Of a stretch of DNA of 64,000 nucleotides, positions 25,928 to 36,685 are shown one piece after another (the stretch's first letter is position 1; every line of letters starts with the position of its first letter). The stretch comes from Flaccisagitta enflata (taxonomy: Eukaryota > Chaetognatha > Sagittoidea > Aphragmophora), in assembly GCA_965153355.1 (NCBI GenBank), contig OZ231126.1:73904001-73968000 (forward strand), in the 5' to 3' direction. A program made the translations under genes and the position numbers. Under the pieces are notes generated by a model. That model worked only from the letters and a program-made list of their open reading frames with translations, made no database searches and was not told the origin of the DNA.

Positions 25928-26163
25928 TTTTTAGTTGCGGACACGCAACTCTATAAGAGGCTTTGTCCGTCGGTCGGTCCTTTGGTCCGTAGAGGTGATC
26001 GAGTCGTAAAGTGTGAAAACGAGCGTTTTAACTTTTTTAGAAGCTTTTTGTGCAGGTTTCCGGTGTATGGAATGGGGGTTGGGAAGGGCGTTGGGTGTGG
26101 ATGAGGGTTGGCTGCCCCTGCCGACCCGTCCGCGACGATATTGTGACCCCGCCTCACTTGTTT
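25928..26163 (+). mobile_element. Hairpin-ended repeat with a compensated stem
   Basis: TTTTTAG start and a perfect stem AGTTGCG-GACA-CGCAACT (25933-25950), in which both strands carry the C/G to T/A change relative to AGTCGCG/CGCGACT. A GTCG/GTCC block, CCCGTCCGCGACG near the end and a diverged terminus CACTTGTT follow. Confidence 0.75.
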
Positions 26164-26395
26164 TTTCTGTGTGTGTGGTTTTTTTTGTATCGTCGATTTT
26201 CGATGTGGTACTTTATTTCAATTTTCAGTGGCGTGGTAGGACTCTCTTCTGATTACTTCGTGGGTCCGTACGTTAGTTTGCCGGTCGGTCGGTCGGTCCT
26301 TTTCTCTTTTTTTTTTGTCATTGTGTTCATATGTCAGTGAAATAGATTCATGAATTCATCATCTCAACACAACGGTTTTTTTCCCTCGTCATTTT

Positions 26396-26580
26396 TCTTT
26401 TCAGTCGCATTCGCGTGTATCTGGCTATGTCTGATTTTTAATTCTAGTTATCTGCACGCCACTTCTTGGCATATTCAGACCGTTTTTGCATCAATACCCG
26501 TGCCCAAGCGCTTGATTAGCCTATATCACTGCTTCTGCCCGACCACATGCGACAAGGGTAGCCGTGTATCCGGCCTGGTT
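26396..26580 (+). mobile_element. Hairpin-ended repeat, diverged
   Basis: AGTCGCATTCGCGTG start, CTTCTGCCCGACCACATGCGAC, then the well-preserved end GCCG-TGTATC-CGGC and CTGGTT. The tetranucleotide block is lost. Confidence 0.6.
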
Positions 26581-26824
26581 AACTTACGGCGCATGAGCTC
26601 ATTTAATGCACTCCCATATCGTTAATTATCCGTATGAAAATGTAACTCCGGTTTCTGCGCCCGTAATGTTACTTGTTCTTTGTTGATAGAGACGTCAGTA
26701 TGACGCCTTGTCATCTAGACCTGCGGGGCCTAGCTCCTACTCCTGTCGCATGGGGATGGGCAGGCGCCATATTTGAGGTCACTAGAGTACAACTGTAGTT
26801 ACCTTGCCAAAATTACCAAGTCTT

Positions 26825-26935
26825 CTTTTACTCCCCAGCCCACAATCAGGCCTCAGACCCTTAATCAGACCTCCATGACCCAAACTGAGACCTCAAAGAC
26901 CCCAGAACTAGCTTCTCAAACCTCACATATGTCTA
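26825..26935. repeat. Relic minisatellite of the mosaic-core type
   Basis: Units such as AATCAGGCCTCAGACCC and AAACTGAGACCTCAAAGACC are reverse-complement relatives of the GGTCTGAGAGGCCTGATT monomer found at 57480-58200. Confidence 0.5.
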
Positions 26936-26944
26936 CCATACGAC

Positions 26945-27340
26945 TAAAAAAAAAGATGCGCTTTTGGATGGCTAATTCTACCTATGAATCAAAGAAAAAC
27001 CTATTAAAATCTTAGATCATCTTAAAGCCCTTCGAAAGTACTTTCATTTGGCGCCAATCTGGTATTGCTATCTTTTTTGTTTAGAAATGGCATTAGTTTG
27101 AGTAAAAACGTTGCCTATTTCAGTTTTGTAATCCCTATGTAAAAATGCATTTTAGCAAATTAATGCTTCTCTTTGCAAGGCTCTAGCTTCTAAAGCGTTT
27201 GAGATAAAGAGCTGGGATTGGTCTAGGTTGAAATATCTTTTAAAAATCTTTCAAAATGTCTGCTTTAAAAAAGTTGAAATCAATTTATATACCTGTTCAC
27301 TCAATTTATAAACAGATGCGTCTTTTTTTTTGGAGCCGAG
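26945..27340 (+). repeat. Dispersed repeat R2, copy a
   Basis: About 390 bp, bounded by AAAAAAAAGATGCGC at the left and GATGCGTCTTTTTTTT at the right. It contains TTCGAAAGTACTTTCATTTGGCGCC, split by a single block boundary, and CTTTGCAAGGCTCTAGCTTC. An inverted relative is at 62190-62540. Confidence 0.7.
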
Positions 27341-27407
27341 TGGTAAGACCTTAAATTAGGTCCTCAAAACCCTGAAATATGACATTACTGCTGCCCCTCA
27401 CATAATC

Positions 27408-27448
27408 TCATGTTGGGATGAGATTATGATTCTCTCATCCCAACATGA
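27408..27448. repeat. Perfect 16-bp stem-loop
   Basis: TCATGTTGGGATGAGA (27408-27423) pairs exactly with TCTCATCCCAACATGA (27433-27448) across a 9-nt loop. It sits between CTGCCCCTCACATAA and the mosaic-element border block GGCACCGCTGACCATGTAAC. Confidence 0.85.
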
Positions 27449-27502
27449 ACTAACATAGGGGCATCAGGCACCGCTGACCATGTAACGCTTTTGCGACTAC
27501 CG

Positions 27503-27612
27503 TTTTTAGGTGCGCCAAAGCGCCTCTATAACTGACTGTGTCCGTTGTCTGTCAGTAACGCAATCGTTCGACGATCCACACGGCGCATCTTTTTGGCCTA
27601 CTCGGACTTGTC
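27503..27612 (+). mobile_element. Hairpin-ended repeat, third subfamily, 110 bp
   Basis: Starts TTTTTAGGTGCGCCAAAGCGCC, has GTCCGTTGTCTGTC, carries GGCGCATCT near the end (inverted relative of AGGTGCGCC, one mismatch), and finishes GGCCTACTCGGACTTGT. It is one of the shortest copies. Confidence 0.65.
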
Positions 27613-28236
27613 CTCCTAATCAGCACCCTGGGCGCTTGCAAAATTAGTATTTGACTTTGCCATTTTACCCCCCCCCCCTGATTAGCGACCCCTCAAATAC
27701 AATTGACTCTATGATTCTTTTTAAAAAATAAAATATTTTCATTAGTAATGAACAAATTGAAAAGGAAATGGGAGAGAATGAGCAACAATTAAAGAAAAGA
27801 AAAAAAATCCTAAAATCAAACATTCTTTGATTCTCTTCAAATGATGATATTGCAACAAAGTTCCAATATTTGTGTAGTTGAGATAAATCTTCTTTCATTT
27901 GTGACCACTTCCAAATCGTATCCTATTCCTTATCACATCTAAATTGCAACGTGAGAGAGAGAGAGAGAGAGAGAGAGATAATTATGTTCTTTAAAAAAGT
28001 CGAAAGATATACTCACATTTTCCTTGGCGGCATTATTTAATCTGTACATACTCGACTTAACTCGTACGTGACCTTTTAAATCCCTTGTGTGTTATCTTCA
28101 CTTGCCAATTTGAGATTTCGTAAATTGATATCGAGAAGAAAACGAAGATCAAACGATTAAGTGGAATAATGGATACATTTCCACTGCAATTGCATAATGT
28201 TCTAACGTGCACGGCTCTGACGAAAATTCGCCTGTA
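27613..28236. other. Gene-free stretch with a short GA run
   Basis: Only a (GA)n run at 27951-27978 is notable. Confidence 0.5.
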
Positions 28237-28978
28237 CACCGTCTTTAAATCGGAATAAAAAATGGTAAACCTTTATCACTCCTGAACTACTGGGCAAGAA
28301 GTTCGGGGAATGCTGGTCATATACTGCGGTTTTGTTGTGCAAAACCTCAAATTGGAGTATGAGATAGTTGAGGATTGACAAAACATCAAATAAAATTCTC
28401 TTTTGAAGCCGTGACAATTCTTCCATAGTTTCCTCCATGAAAAAGCTTTCTTTTTTTGCATGCTTTTTCTAAAGAAAATAAGCTGTAGCCCCGGGGATGG
28501 TCTCAAATGGCCGTAAACATGTCATAGATATCACTTCTGTCAAAAAATTTGAGAAAATTTAGATATTTCAAGAGGTTAAGATTAATTTGAGACAAAATTC
28601 TGCTGCCATGCAGACTTCAAATTCTGGAAAATTGATTAGAATCTTGATAAATGTGAAAAATGGTCAAAAATTTTGCCAATATTGAAGAAAGATGATGATT
28701 TTTTTTTCATTTAGGACCAGTCTCAGGGTTCCAGCTCATTATATCTTGAAATGGTAAGCAAATAATGACGACTTCTTTAAAAATAATCTGTATCATGATT
28801 TTGCCCCTAAAAATCCATTTTTTTCAATGATTTGCTGATCCTTACCTAACCATGACTGAAAATTTAAGCTTTGCATAATAAAACCACAGTATATTTCCAA
28901 CATTCCCTCATGACTTTTTGCCCAGTAGTTTAGGAGTTAAACAGGTTAAACATTTTTCATTCCGATTCAAAGACGGTG
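28237..28978. mobile_element. TA-flanked fold-back MITE, 742 bp
   Basis: The terminal inverted repeat CACCGTCTTTAAATCGGAAT (one base differs at the other end) extends imperfectly for over 100 bp, through ACTACTGGGCAA and TATACTGCGGTTTT. TA flanks both ends (28235-28236, 28979-28980). This fits Tc1/mariner-type insertion; there is no transposase. Confidence 0.8.
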
Positions 28979-29124
28979 TAAAGAAATGAATATATCAAGT
29001 CTCGCAACGACTATACTTTCTCATCATGGCTATCAAAATAAACGTAAATGTTTAAGTGTTTATTTAACATTCGAAACATTTTCGTCACGTGGATCGGAGT
29101 AAGATTTTGAAAACAATTTTCATT

Positions 29125-29225
29125 TTGAGTTTTGGGCACGCGACTCTACACCTTGCTTAGTTGGTCCGTCTATCCGGCCAATCCGTCTATCCGTCCATCT
29201 GTTCGTTCGTCCATCGGTCCGTCGC
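29125..29225 (+). mobile_element. Hairpin-ended repeat, 5' fragment
   Basis: GGGCACGCGACTCTACACCTTGC followed by GTCC/ATCC tetranucleotides. The left stem arm and the 3' end are lost. Confidence 0.5.
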
Positions 29226-29361
29226 AATTTTGAATAACCCTTGTTTCTGTCATTGTAGGGTATGTAATTGTAAGGGTGAATTACTGTTGTACTGTGGTTC
29301 TGTGGTACTGCAGTACTGGCCAACCGCCCGCGAATTTTGCCCTGTCTTTGGCTTGTTTCAA

Positions 29362-29491
<130 letters not shown>

Positions 29492-29730
29492 TCCTAGCTT
29501 TTTGAGGTTTCCGTCCCAGACTCTCAGTCTTATAACGCGAAAGCGGGTCCCATAGTTAAAACTCCACCCTTTAGAGCTTGCATACCTACGCATGTAACAA
29601 TTCCCTTTTCTTCTCTTTTTTTATTCGACAATTTTGGGACTCAGAAGAATTAAACATTCACTAAATTCATTTCCTTGGACTAGAGACAAGAATGCAAAGA
29701 CTTTACCGATCATTCCTCAAACGATGAGAG

Positions 29731-29766
<36 letters not shown>

Positions 29767-29768
<2 letters not shown>

Positions 29769-30289
29769 GAAACAAGCCTTTGAGAGAGAGCTTGAGGCCT
29801 TAAAGGAAGTTTTTTTACTTTCCTTTATTCTCTGGTTCTGTCTCACTTCATTCCCTCAGAGAAAGTCAGATTTGTTGACTTGTCACGTTAAGTGTCACCA
29901 TCATACTTTTTATCCCATGTCATTCTTTTAAGTTTTCATGCCTTCTCAGAAGTTCTCTAACATTCATGCTTTTCATGAACTATTTGACTTTTATTTTACC
30001 ACCCAGTTTAAATGTACATTTTCTCACTATGCCGTGCCGCTTCTGAACTAGTAACAGTGACCAGCAATGACGCAATTTGAGGATTTTTCGCAGAGCTTTG
30101 AAACGGTCATGGTCTTTCTGTGGTTTATTCCCACAGTTGAACATTTGAACAGAAATTGGCAAAGCAAGTGGTCTTTTGCCATGGTTACATTTAATCATCT
30201 ATAGTAACACGAGATCTTTCAACAAATCCAATGTGATATGTTCTTGTTATTTTTGTGTTATGCACTTATGTAGAGGAAAATTTCTTAAA
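29767..30289. other. Gene-free stretch
   Basis: No supported gene or repeat. Confidence 0.45.
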
Positions 30290-30432
30290 TGAAAAAATGC
30301 TGCCTCTTTATCGGCTTATATCGGTTGGCATCATTGCCTCTTCATCAGCAACGATAATGTTGCCTTTGTTGACGCATATCTGTGCTCCGTTGGCAATAAT
30401 ATTGCCGCCTCTTTGGCAACAATAATGCTGCC
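30290..30432. repeat. Degenerate minisatellite cut by the assembly gap
   Basis: Units with TTGGCAACAATAATGCTGCCTCTTT recur imperfectly and stop at the N run. Confidence 0.55.
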
Positions 30433-30442
30433 NNNNNNNNNN
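30433..30442. other. Assembly gap (10 N)
   Basis: Ten N bases. The inverted homology to the left arm starts at the first base after it. Confidence 1.
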
Positions 30443-30498
30443 ATAATAGACTGGATAAAACATCTTTGCTCTTATTTAATTCTTTTTTTTTTTTTTTA

Positions 30499-30501
<3 letters not shown>

Positions 30502-30577
<76 letters not shown>

Positions 30578-30602
30578 TGAGTGAGGAGAGAGAGAGAGAG
30601 AG

Positions 30603-30650
<48 letters not shown>

Positions 30651-30680
30651 TGTGAGTGAGTGAGTTTGTGTGTGTGTGAA
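30502..30680. repeat. (TG)n with an internal (GA)n island
   Basis: TG to 30586, GA at 30587-30606, then TG with GAGT interruptions. Counterpart of 16967-17241, where no GA island exists. Confidence 0.96.
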
Positions 30681-32050
30681 CCTTAGAACCCATCTGGCCT
30701 GCTCCAGAACAGAGCTGGTCCATGATAAGAAATACAGCATGATCTCTATTTCATTATTGTTTTTCACTTTCCTTTTACAGTAGAGGGTATGACTAAAACC
30801 TAAATGTCTGAGTGAGTTCATAATTCCCAACAATACAAATTTCCTTGATATAAGATTTAGCGAATTTTCGAAGGAAAACTAAGTGTTTCACTGAGACTTT
30901 TCGTGATCATTATCATAAATAACGATTTAGCCTGAACGCTTTTAAATAGTTAAATTGTCTCTAAAGACACTCGTATATACCTTATTATCATATTCAATAA
31001 AAAGAAAATGAATCCATGAGAATTATATATTAAAAATAAGAGAAATTACGTGGTTTTCAGCAAATTTCTACTAACACTTTTTTATTTTCTGCTCCACTTC
31101 AAGAAAGCATACACATGAATTTTACATTTTTAAAAACATATAGTTCATTCAGACCGATTTGTAAAGAGAATCCATGCTCTTTGCTTTTTCATTTTTTCTT
31201 TTTTTACGTAAATTTATAATTTAGACTAGCCTCTGTCAAATAACACTGAAATAAAAAGCAGAGAATTTTCGAAAAACTTTTTACAGAATTTCTGCTAACT
31301 TTTATTTTTCGTTAAACACGTGCAAATTTTTAAACATTATATCTACCACCCCGAATCACTTTCATGACCTTTTCTATTCATTCATAATTTCCATCTTGAC
31401 TCTCTTTGAAACACAAATGTTGCCTTCGGGGAGACGCTGTCATATGAATCTTAATGTATTTTCTATTAGGTCTTCATTTGGTTGGCCGATGGTGTCAGTT
31501 GGTTTTCAGCTTCCAAATCCAGTGAGAACCCAAGAAATTTCTTTTTCTCAGCTTTCTTACAAAAATCGGTTAGAAAGCCGAGAAATGAATTCTACTTGGA
31601 TTCTAACCCAACTTTGAAGCTGGAGACTAACAAGCCTCGTTAGCCGACCCAATAAGGTCTTAATAGTAAATATGCAAAATTATATATTCATAAAACTATA
31701 GCATTATTTTGATTATAACTTCCCACGTCAGCCCAGCTTTAGTCGCGCTTCACTTTTTTTCTACTTCCACTTCTTCTTCTCCTTGTTGTTGTCTTATTCT
31801 TCATCTTCTTCTTTTTCCTTTCGTCCAGACAATTTTGTCGAGACTTCAGACCAGTCAGAGTCGTCCGTGGGGAATTACCTTCAAAGTATTCATATGTAAA
31901 ATTTGGCGCCATCTGGTAATGCATTCAACCTCGCTTTGTATCGTTCTGTGTCTTTCTCTTAGCTTATGATTTTCTTTAAATGATATGCAAGCCAAATACA
32001 CATAATTTACATTTACAAAATGGACGTTAACGAATTAGTTTTTTGATATA

Positions 32051-32066
32051 TGTATGTATGTAAATC

Positions 32067-32133
<67 letters not shown>

Positions 32134-32145
32134 TTATGTATATAT
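32051..32145. repeat. (TATATG)n array
   Basis: Hexanucleotide array, expanded relative to the left arm (15565-15605). Confidence 0.9.
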
Positions 32146-32316
32146 TCTTGATATATATATGTAGTTGCATGAAGAAGCTTGTTGGTAAGTGTATGGTTCA
32201 GAAATAGATAAATTCTTGTCGGTGTGATAAAGCGACCGCTTCCACCGTCTCATACTCCTTCTTCTTCTTCTTCTTCTTCTTCTTCTTCTTCTTCTTCTTC
32301 TTCTTCTTCTTCTTCT

Positions 32317-32347
<31 letters not shown>

Positions 32348-32617
32348 TTTCTTCCTCTTCTTCATTCTTTTTTCTTCTTCTTCTTCTTCTTCTTCTTCTT
32401 CTTCTCTTCTTCTTCTCTCTTCCTCTTCCTTCTTCTTCCTCTTCTTCGGCCTCCCCCACTGATCAGCGACTCATTTTGTTTTGTTTGTTTTGTTTGTTTT
32501 TTTTTTTTTTATCTTTTCTTTCTTTCTCTCTTTCTTTCTTTCCGCTGACCTGCTTCTACTTTTTGGGTTTTTTTGTGTGTGTTTTTCTTCATTCTTCTTC
32601 TGTCTCCTCACGTATGA

Positions 32618-32823
32618 TTTTTAGTCGCGTGCTGCGCGACTCTATACCCGCTATGTCGGTCGGTCGGTCCGTTGGTCTGTCAGTCGGTTGCCACGTTAGC
32701 TTTTTACAGCGCTAACGGGCATTTTTTTGCGTTACTGCTCCTGCCCAATCGCTTGAAACATTTTTTATCACTGCTCCTGCCCACCCGCACGCAACTTCGG
32801 TAGCCGTGTATACGGCCTTGTTT
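32618..32823 (+). mobile_element. Hairpin-ended repeat, well preserved
   Basis: TTTTTAG start with perfect stem AGTCGCG-TGCTG-CGCGACT, GTCG block, GCACGCAACT near the end, CCGTGTATACGG and CCTTGTT. Counterpart of 14706-14918. Confidence 0.85.
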
Positions 32824-32933
32824 TTTCCTTTTTTAGCTTTCTTTCTGTTTGAAAAATGGTTTTGGATGATTAAGGAGACAAAAGAATGAAAACAAATTCA
32901 GGTTGAAGGAGAAGATACAAACTTATAAAATGC

Positions 32934-33052
<119 letters not shown>

Positions 33053-33449
33053 CAGACAGACAGACAGGTGGAGTTTGAAAAAGGAAGGCTAAGTGACCAA
33101 CAGAAAGACAGACGGTTTCGAGCAGACGTGCACCCTGAACAGTGATGGGGAGGAGAAGTTTACTCTTGCCCCATGCCCCATCAGCTATACAAACTGCTAA
33201 CTAATCGATTTCTTCATGAAAGAATTGGTATTGATGTTGGACTAATTTCATTAAGTAAATTGTCAGCAGGATTTACTCACAATCAAAATGAGAAAAAAAA
33301 TTGATTGAGCGTTTGGCCGATGATATAAATCATTGTGCTTTTTTTTTCGTTTACTAATCACCATCGCAGATTCATTATGACAATTACTAAATGAACTTTT
33401 GTACAGCAAAATCCGCTATTTTTATTCACAAGTTCTGAACCGTTTCATA

Positions 33450-34050
33450 AAACCAAGATTATGCACTCAGGCCTTTTTTAAGTGCGAACCCGCGAGCCCG
33501 TGGCTCTCTGATTTGCTGTCGGGCTCTCACTTTTTGCTGGCTCAGATTTAGTTAAACATGTTAGGATTTGATTGTTTTCGTAAAATTTCTAAAGAGCCCA
33601 CTATCTGTTTGCGAGTTGACATCAACTGAAAAGTAAAATGTAAGAAAGCAAATGCATTTCCACCACTGTCCTAATCTCTATAGATCATAAGATACGAACA
33701 GCCAATTAGTAATGAGCTTAAGCATCTTTTTAGTTGCCATGTATCCAGCCTTGTTTTTTCAAATGCAATTAGAATTTGTAGATGCATCCAATATTGAAAA
33801 TAATTTTCATTTGTATTTCTGTTTACAGTGATACAAAAAAGCCATTGTTATATGCCAGTGCTATTATGTAGGCTCATATGATTAGGAAATTGACAAAAGG
33901 GTTATTTTTTGTCGAGCTCGCTGTTTTTCTGTCGGGCTCTGTAAAATTGTGCGGAGAGAGCCCGACTGGCTCTGCTAAAAAATTCACTAAAAAGAGGCCT
34001 GATTATGGTTTTGTAATGTCATTATCTTCAGTCGCGTGCTACACGGCTCT
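33450..34050. repeat. Right-arm-only block of about 600 bp
   Basis: The left arm joins CCGTTTCAT directly to ACAAGCAGCTG near 14117. The block has inverted ends (AAAACCAAGATTATG-CACTCAGGCCT against AGGCCTGATTATGGTTTT) and internal inverted TGTCGGGCTCT motifs, so 33449-34012 looks like a fold-back element. The last 27 bases are the true 5' end of the adjacent hairpin-ended repeat, so the left arm most likely suffered a deletion. Confidence 0.65.
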
Positions 34051-34217
34051 ACAAGCAGCTGTGTTGATGTGTTAAAAGGTCCATTCGACCGTCCATTTGG
34101 TCCGTCTGTAAGACCGTCAGAAACACGATCTGGCCACTTTAGGGTAACTGCTCCTACCTAATTGCTTGTCTTTTTCATCACCATCCCTGCCCACCCGCAC
34201 GCAACTTGTCAGTGAGG
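34024..34217 (+). mobile_element. Hairpin-ended repeat
   Basis: AGTCGCGTGCTACACGGCT start, GTCC/GTCT block, GGTAACTGCTCCTACC, and CCCGCACGCAACTTG. Its 3' terminus runs into unrelated sequence. Confidence 0.65.
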
Positions 34218-34277
34218 ACGATCACATTGAATTCAAACGTCAATGCGGTGGTTGGCAAATGTCTGAACACGGTCACA

Positions 34278-34520
34278 TTTTGTCGAGTTCCCAATTTGTT
34301 GTGGCCGCTTCTTCGTAGCTCACTATGACAGTCGGTCAGTACGTGTGTCCAACTGACCGTTTCTTCATAGCTCATTATGACAGTTGGTCAGTTTGTCCGT
34401 CCATCTTGCCGCTTCTTCGAAGTTCACTATGACAGTCAGTCAATGCGTCCGTCCATCTAGCCGCTTATTCGTTGCTCACTATGACAGTCGGTCAGTGCAT
34501 CTGTCCATCTGGCCAATCTT
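34278..34520. repeat. Minisatellite, about 58-bp unit, about 4 copies
   Basis: Units contain CTCACTATGACAGTCGGTCAG and GTCCGTCCATCTAGCCGCTT. The left arm has fewer units (13715-13866). Confidence 0.75.
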
Positions 34521-34606
34521 GTTGTTCACGCGATTTCCCATGTCATAAAGATGGTCAGCTCGGCTCGTTATCTCTGATGAGCTATCAGCTTGATTGCATA
34601 CCTCAT

Positions 34607-34720
34607 TAGTATAGTATAGTATAGTATAGTATAGTATAGTATAGTATAGTATAGTGTAGTGTAGTATAGTATGATATAGTATAGTGTAGTATAGTATGAT
34701 AAAGTAAACTATCATAAAGT
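34607..34720. repeat. (ATAGT)n pentanucleotide array
   Basis: Counterpart of 13428-13648, contracted. Confidence 0.93.
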
Positions 34721-35075
34721 ATTGTATAGTATATTCGACGGAAAATCAGGTAATACAGATTCATGTCATCCGTGATCCAGTCTGTGATTTCAGATAATGT
34801 ATTGTGATTTGTGAATCTCAATTTTTCTCTGGCCACTGACTTTAAATCTGCCAGATTTCTCCCAATAGATTAAAGATTTTAAAAAGAATTAAATTGATGT
34901 TGATAAGCGTTGGTGAGACCGCGAATCTGTTATCAAGTTACACGAATGTTCACACTTATGTCTCCATCTATCAGTTTCAGTCTCTGTCTCTCTTTTTGTC
35001 TATCAGCATGCCTGCTTTACAATCTTTATGTATGAAAGCTAACTCTTGGATGCCTCTCCATCTCCAGCTCTGTCT

Positions 35076-35078
<3 letters not shown>

Positions 35079-35153
<75 letters not shown>

Positions 35154-35155
35154 GT
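35079..35155. repeat. (CT)n microsatellite
   Basis: Counterpart of 12706-12917, contracted. Confidence 0.96.
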
Positions 35156-35644
35156 TTTAACTTTTATTATTCGACGCAATAAGCCAAAAAAAGGTTTCAT
35201 CGGTCGACTTATATTTCAGAAGTTTTGTCCATAAAAAACTTCATGATAACCACAGTAAAGACGTCTGACTCGGTCGCTCTGTCTGTCTGTTTCTGCGTCT
35301 GTCTTTCTGTTAACCAGTAAAGACGTTTATCATCACTTTTACTCGGTAAATTTTGATTTTTCCTCGTTTTTTTTCACACAGACTTTTTAACACTTTTCAC
35401 TCTAGACTAGCAGAGCTACTTTTTAGTTGCTTACTAAGGGACTCTATAAGACGGAAAATTTTTGAGTGAAAATGAAGTGTTTCACCATACTTTATGCATT
35501 ACAATCAGGACAATAATGAAGCTGGAATGTTTTTAGCGGACAAATTGTCTCTAAAGACACTTGGTGTATATATTTTCATCATATTTTGACATAAAATGTG
35601 ATTTGAACTATGCGACTCACATGAAAACGAGCAAGAAAATGATG

Positions 35645-35794
35645 TTTTTAGTCGCGGACGAGCGACTCTATAAGAGGCTTTGTCCGTCCGTCCGTCCGTC
35701 CGTCGGTGAGCACGAGTCGAAAAGTGGAAAAACCAGCGTTTCCGCCCCTGCCCACCCGTCCGCGACTGGTATTGGCCGTGTATCCGGCCTTGTT
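35645..35794 (+). mobile_element. Compact hairpin-ended repeat present only in the right arm
   Basis: The left arm reads ATGATGTTTTTTGTGAATTTC (complement, near 12220) where the right arm has ATGATGTTTTT, then the element, then AATGAATTTC. The element begins AGTCGCGGAC-GA-GCGACT, carries five GTCC repeats, has the exact inverted decamer GTCCGCGACT at 35758-35767, and ends GGCCG-TGTAT-CCGGCC plus TTGTTT. At 150 bp it is a near-minimal unit and the best evidence that the family moves. Confidence 0.85.
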
Positions 35795-36234
35795 TAATGA
35801 ATTTCTGCTCACACTTTTTTTCATTTTCTGAGGTCAAAATTTTAAGAAAGCCAAACACAGGGAAATTTTGCATTTTGAAAAACATAGTTCTCTCTGTAAA
35901 TGATTTGGGAAGAGAACTATGTTCTTTGTTTTTTTCATTTTTTCATTTCCTATGCAAATTTAGAATTTCGACCAGCCCCCTATCAGTGACCAAAAAAAAG
36001 ATAAGTACAAATTTTCAAAACATTTTTTTTTCTGTAACATTGGCTAAACATGGTCCTCTTGCTAAATGAATGCAAATTTTTCTTTTAACTATTATGTCTG
36101 AGCCATCTCAATCACTTTTATGCACTTATTTTTGCATCTCCATTTTTATATTTTTTTCTATTTTGACCTTTTTTGAAGCACAAATGTTGCCTTCGGAGGA
36201 AAGGCGTCATAAGAGCATGTAATAGGTGGGCAGG

Positions 36235-36398
36235 TAGGTCCGTCTCTTGGTAGGAAATTGGCAGGAACAATCATTTCGGAGCTCCTGCTCAGCCACATTA
36301 CAGCCCTCGCCTACCCACATACTTTCGCTGTCCAACCGCACTACCGCCCCTGCCCACTCGCAAGCGACTACTTATTTGGCTGTGTATCCACCCTTGTT
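36235..36398 (+). mobile_element. Hairpin-ended repeat, degenerate 5' end
   Basis: Counterpart of 11615-11800: GGTCCGTCTC, CTCCTGCTCAGCC, CCTGCCCACTCGCAAGCGACT, ending GGCTGTGTATCCACCCTTGTT. Confidence 0.6.
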
Positions 36399-36607
36399 GA
36401 ATTTGAAATCCTCAGTCTTCGTTCATTAATAATGTCTCACACGAAGTTTTTTTTTTTTTTTTTTTTGTACTTGAATCCATTGCACCCTCTTACCCCTACA
36501 AACCCATTGGGCTATTGCAATTATACCCGGAAATCGTCAGTATGTCGTGTTCGTGAGTCAGTATGTAAGTATATGATTGAGTAAAGGGGTCTGCGTCAAC
36601 CAGCGGG

Positions 36608-36610
<3 letters not shown>

Positions 36611-36682
<72 letters not shown>
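36611..36682. repeat. (GA)n microsatellite
   Basis: Counterpart of 11374-11414. Confidence 0.96.
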
Positions 36683-36685
<3 letters not shown>

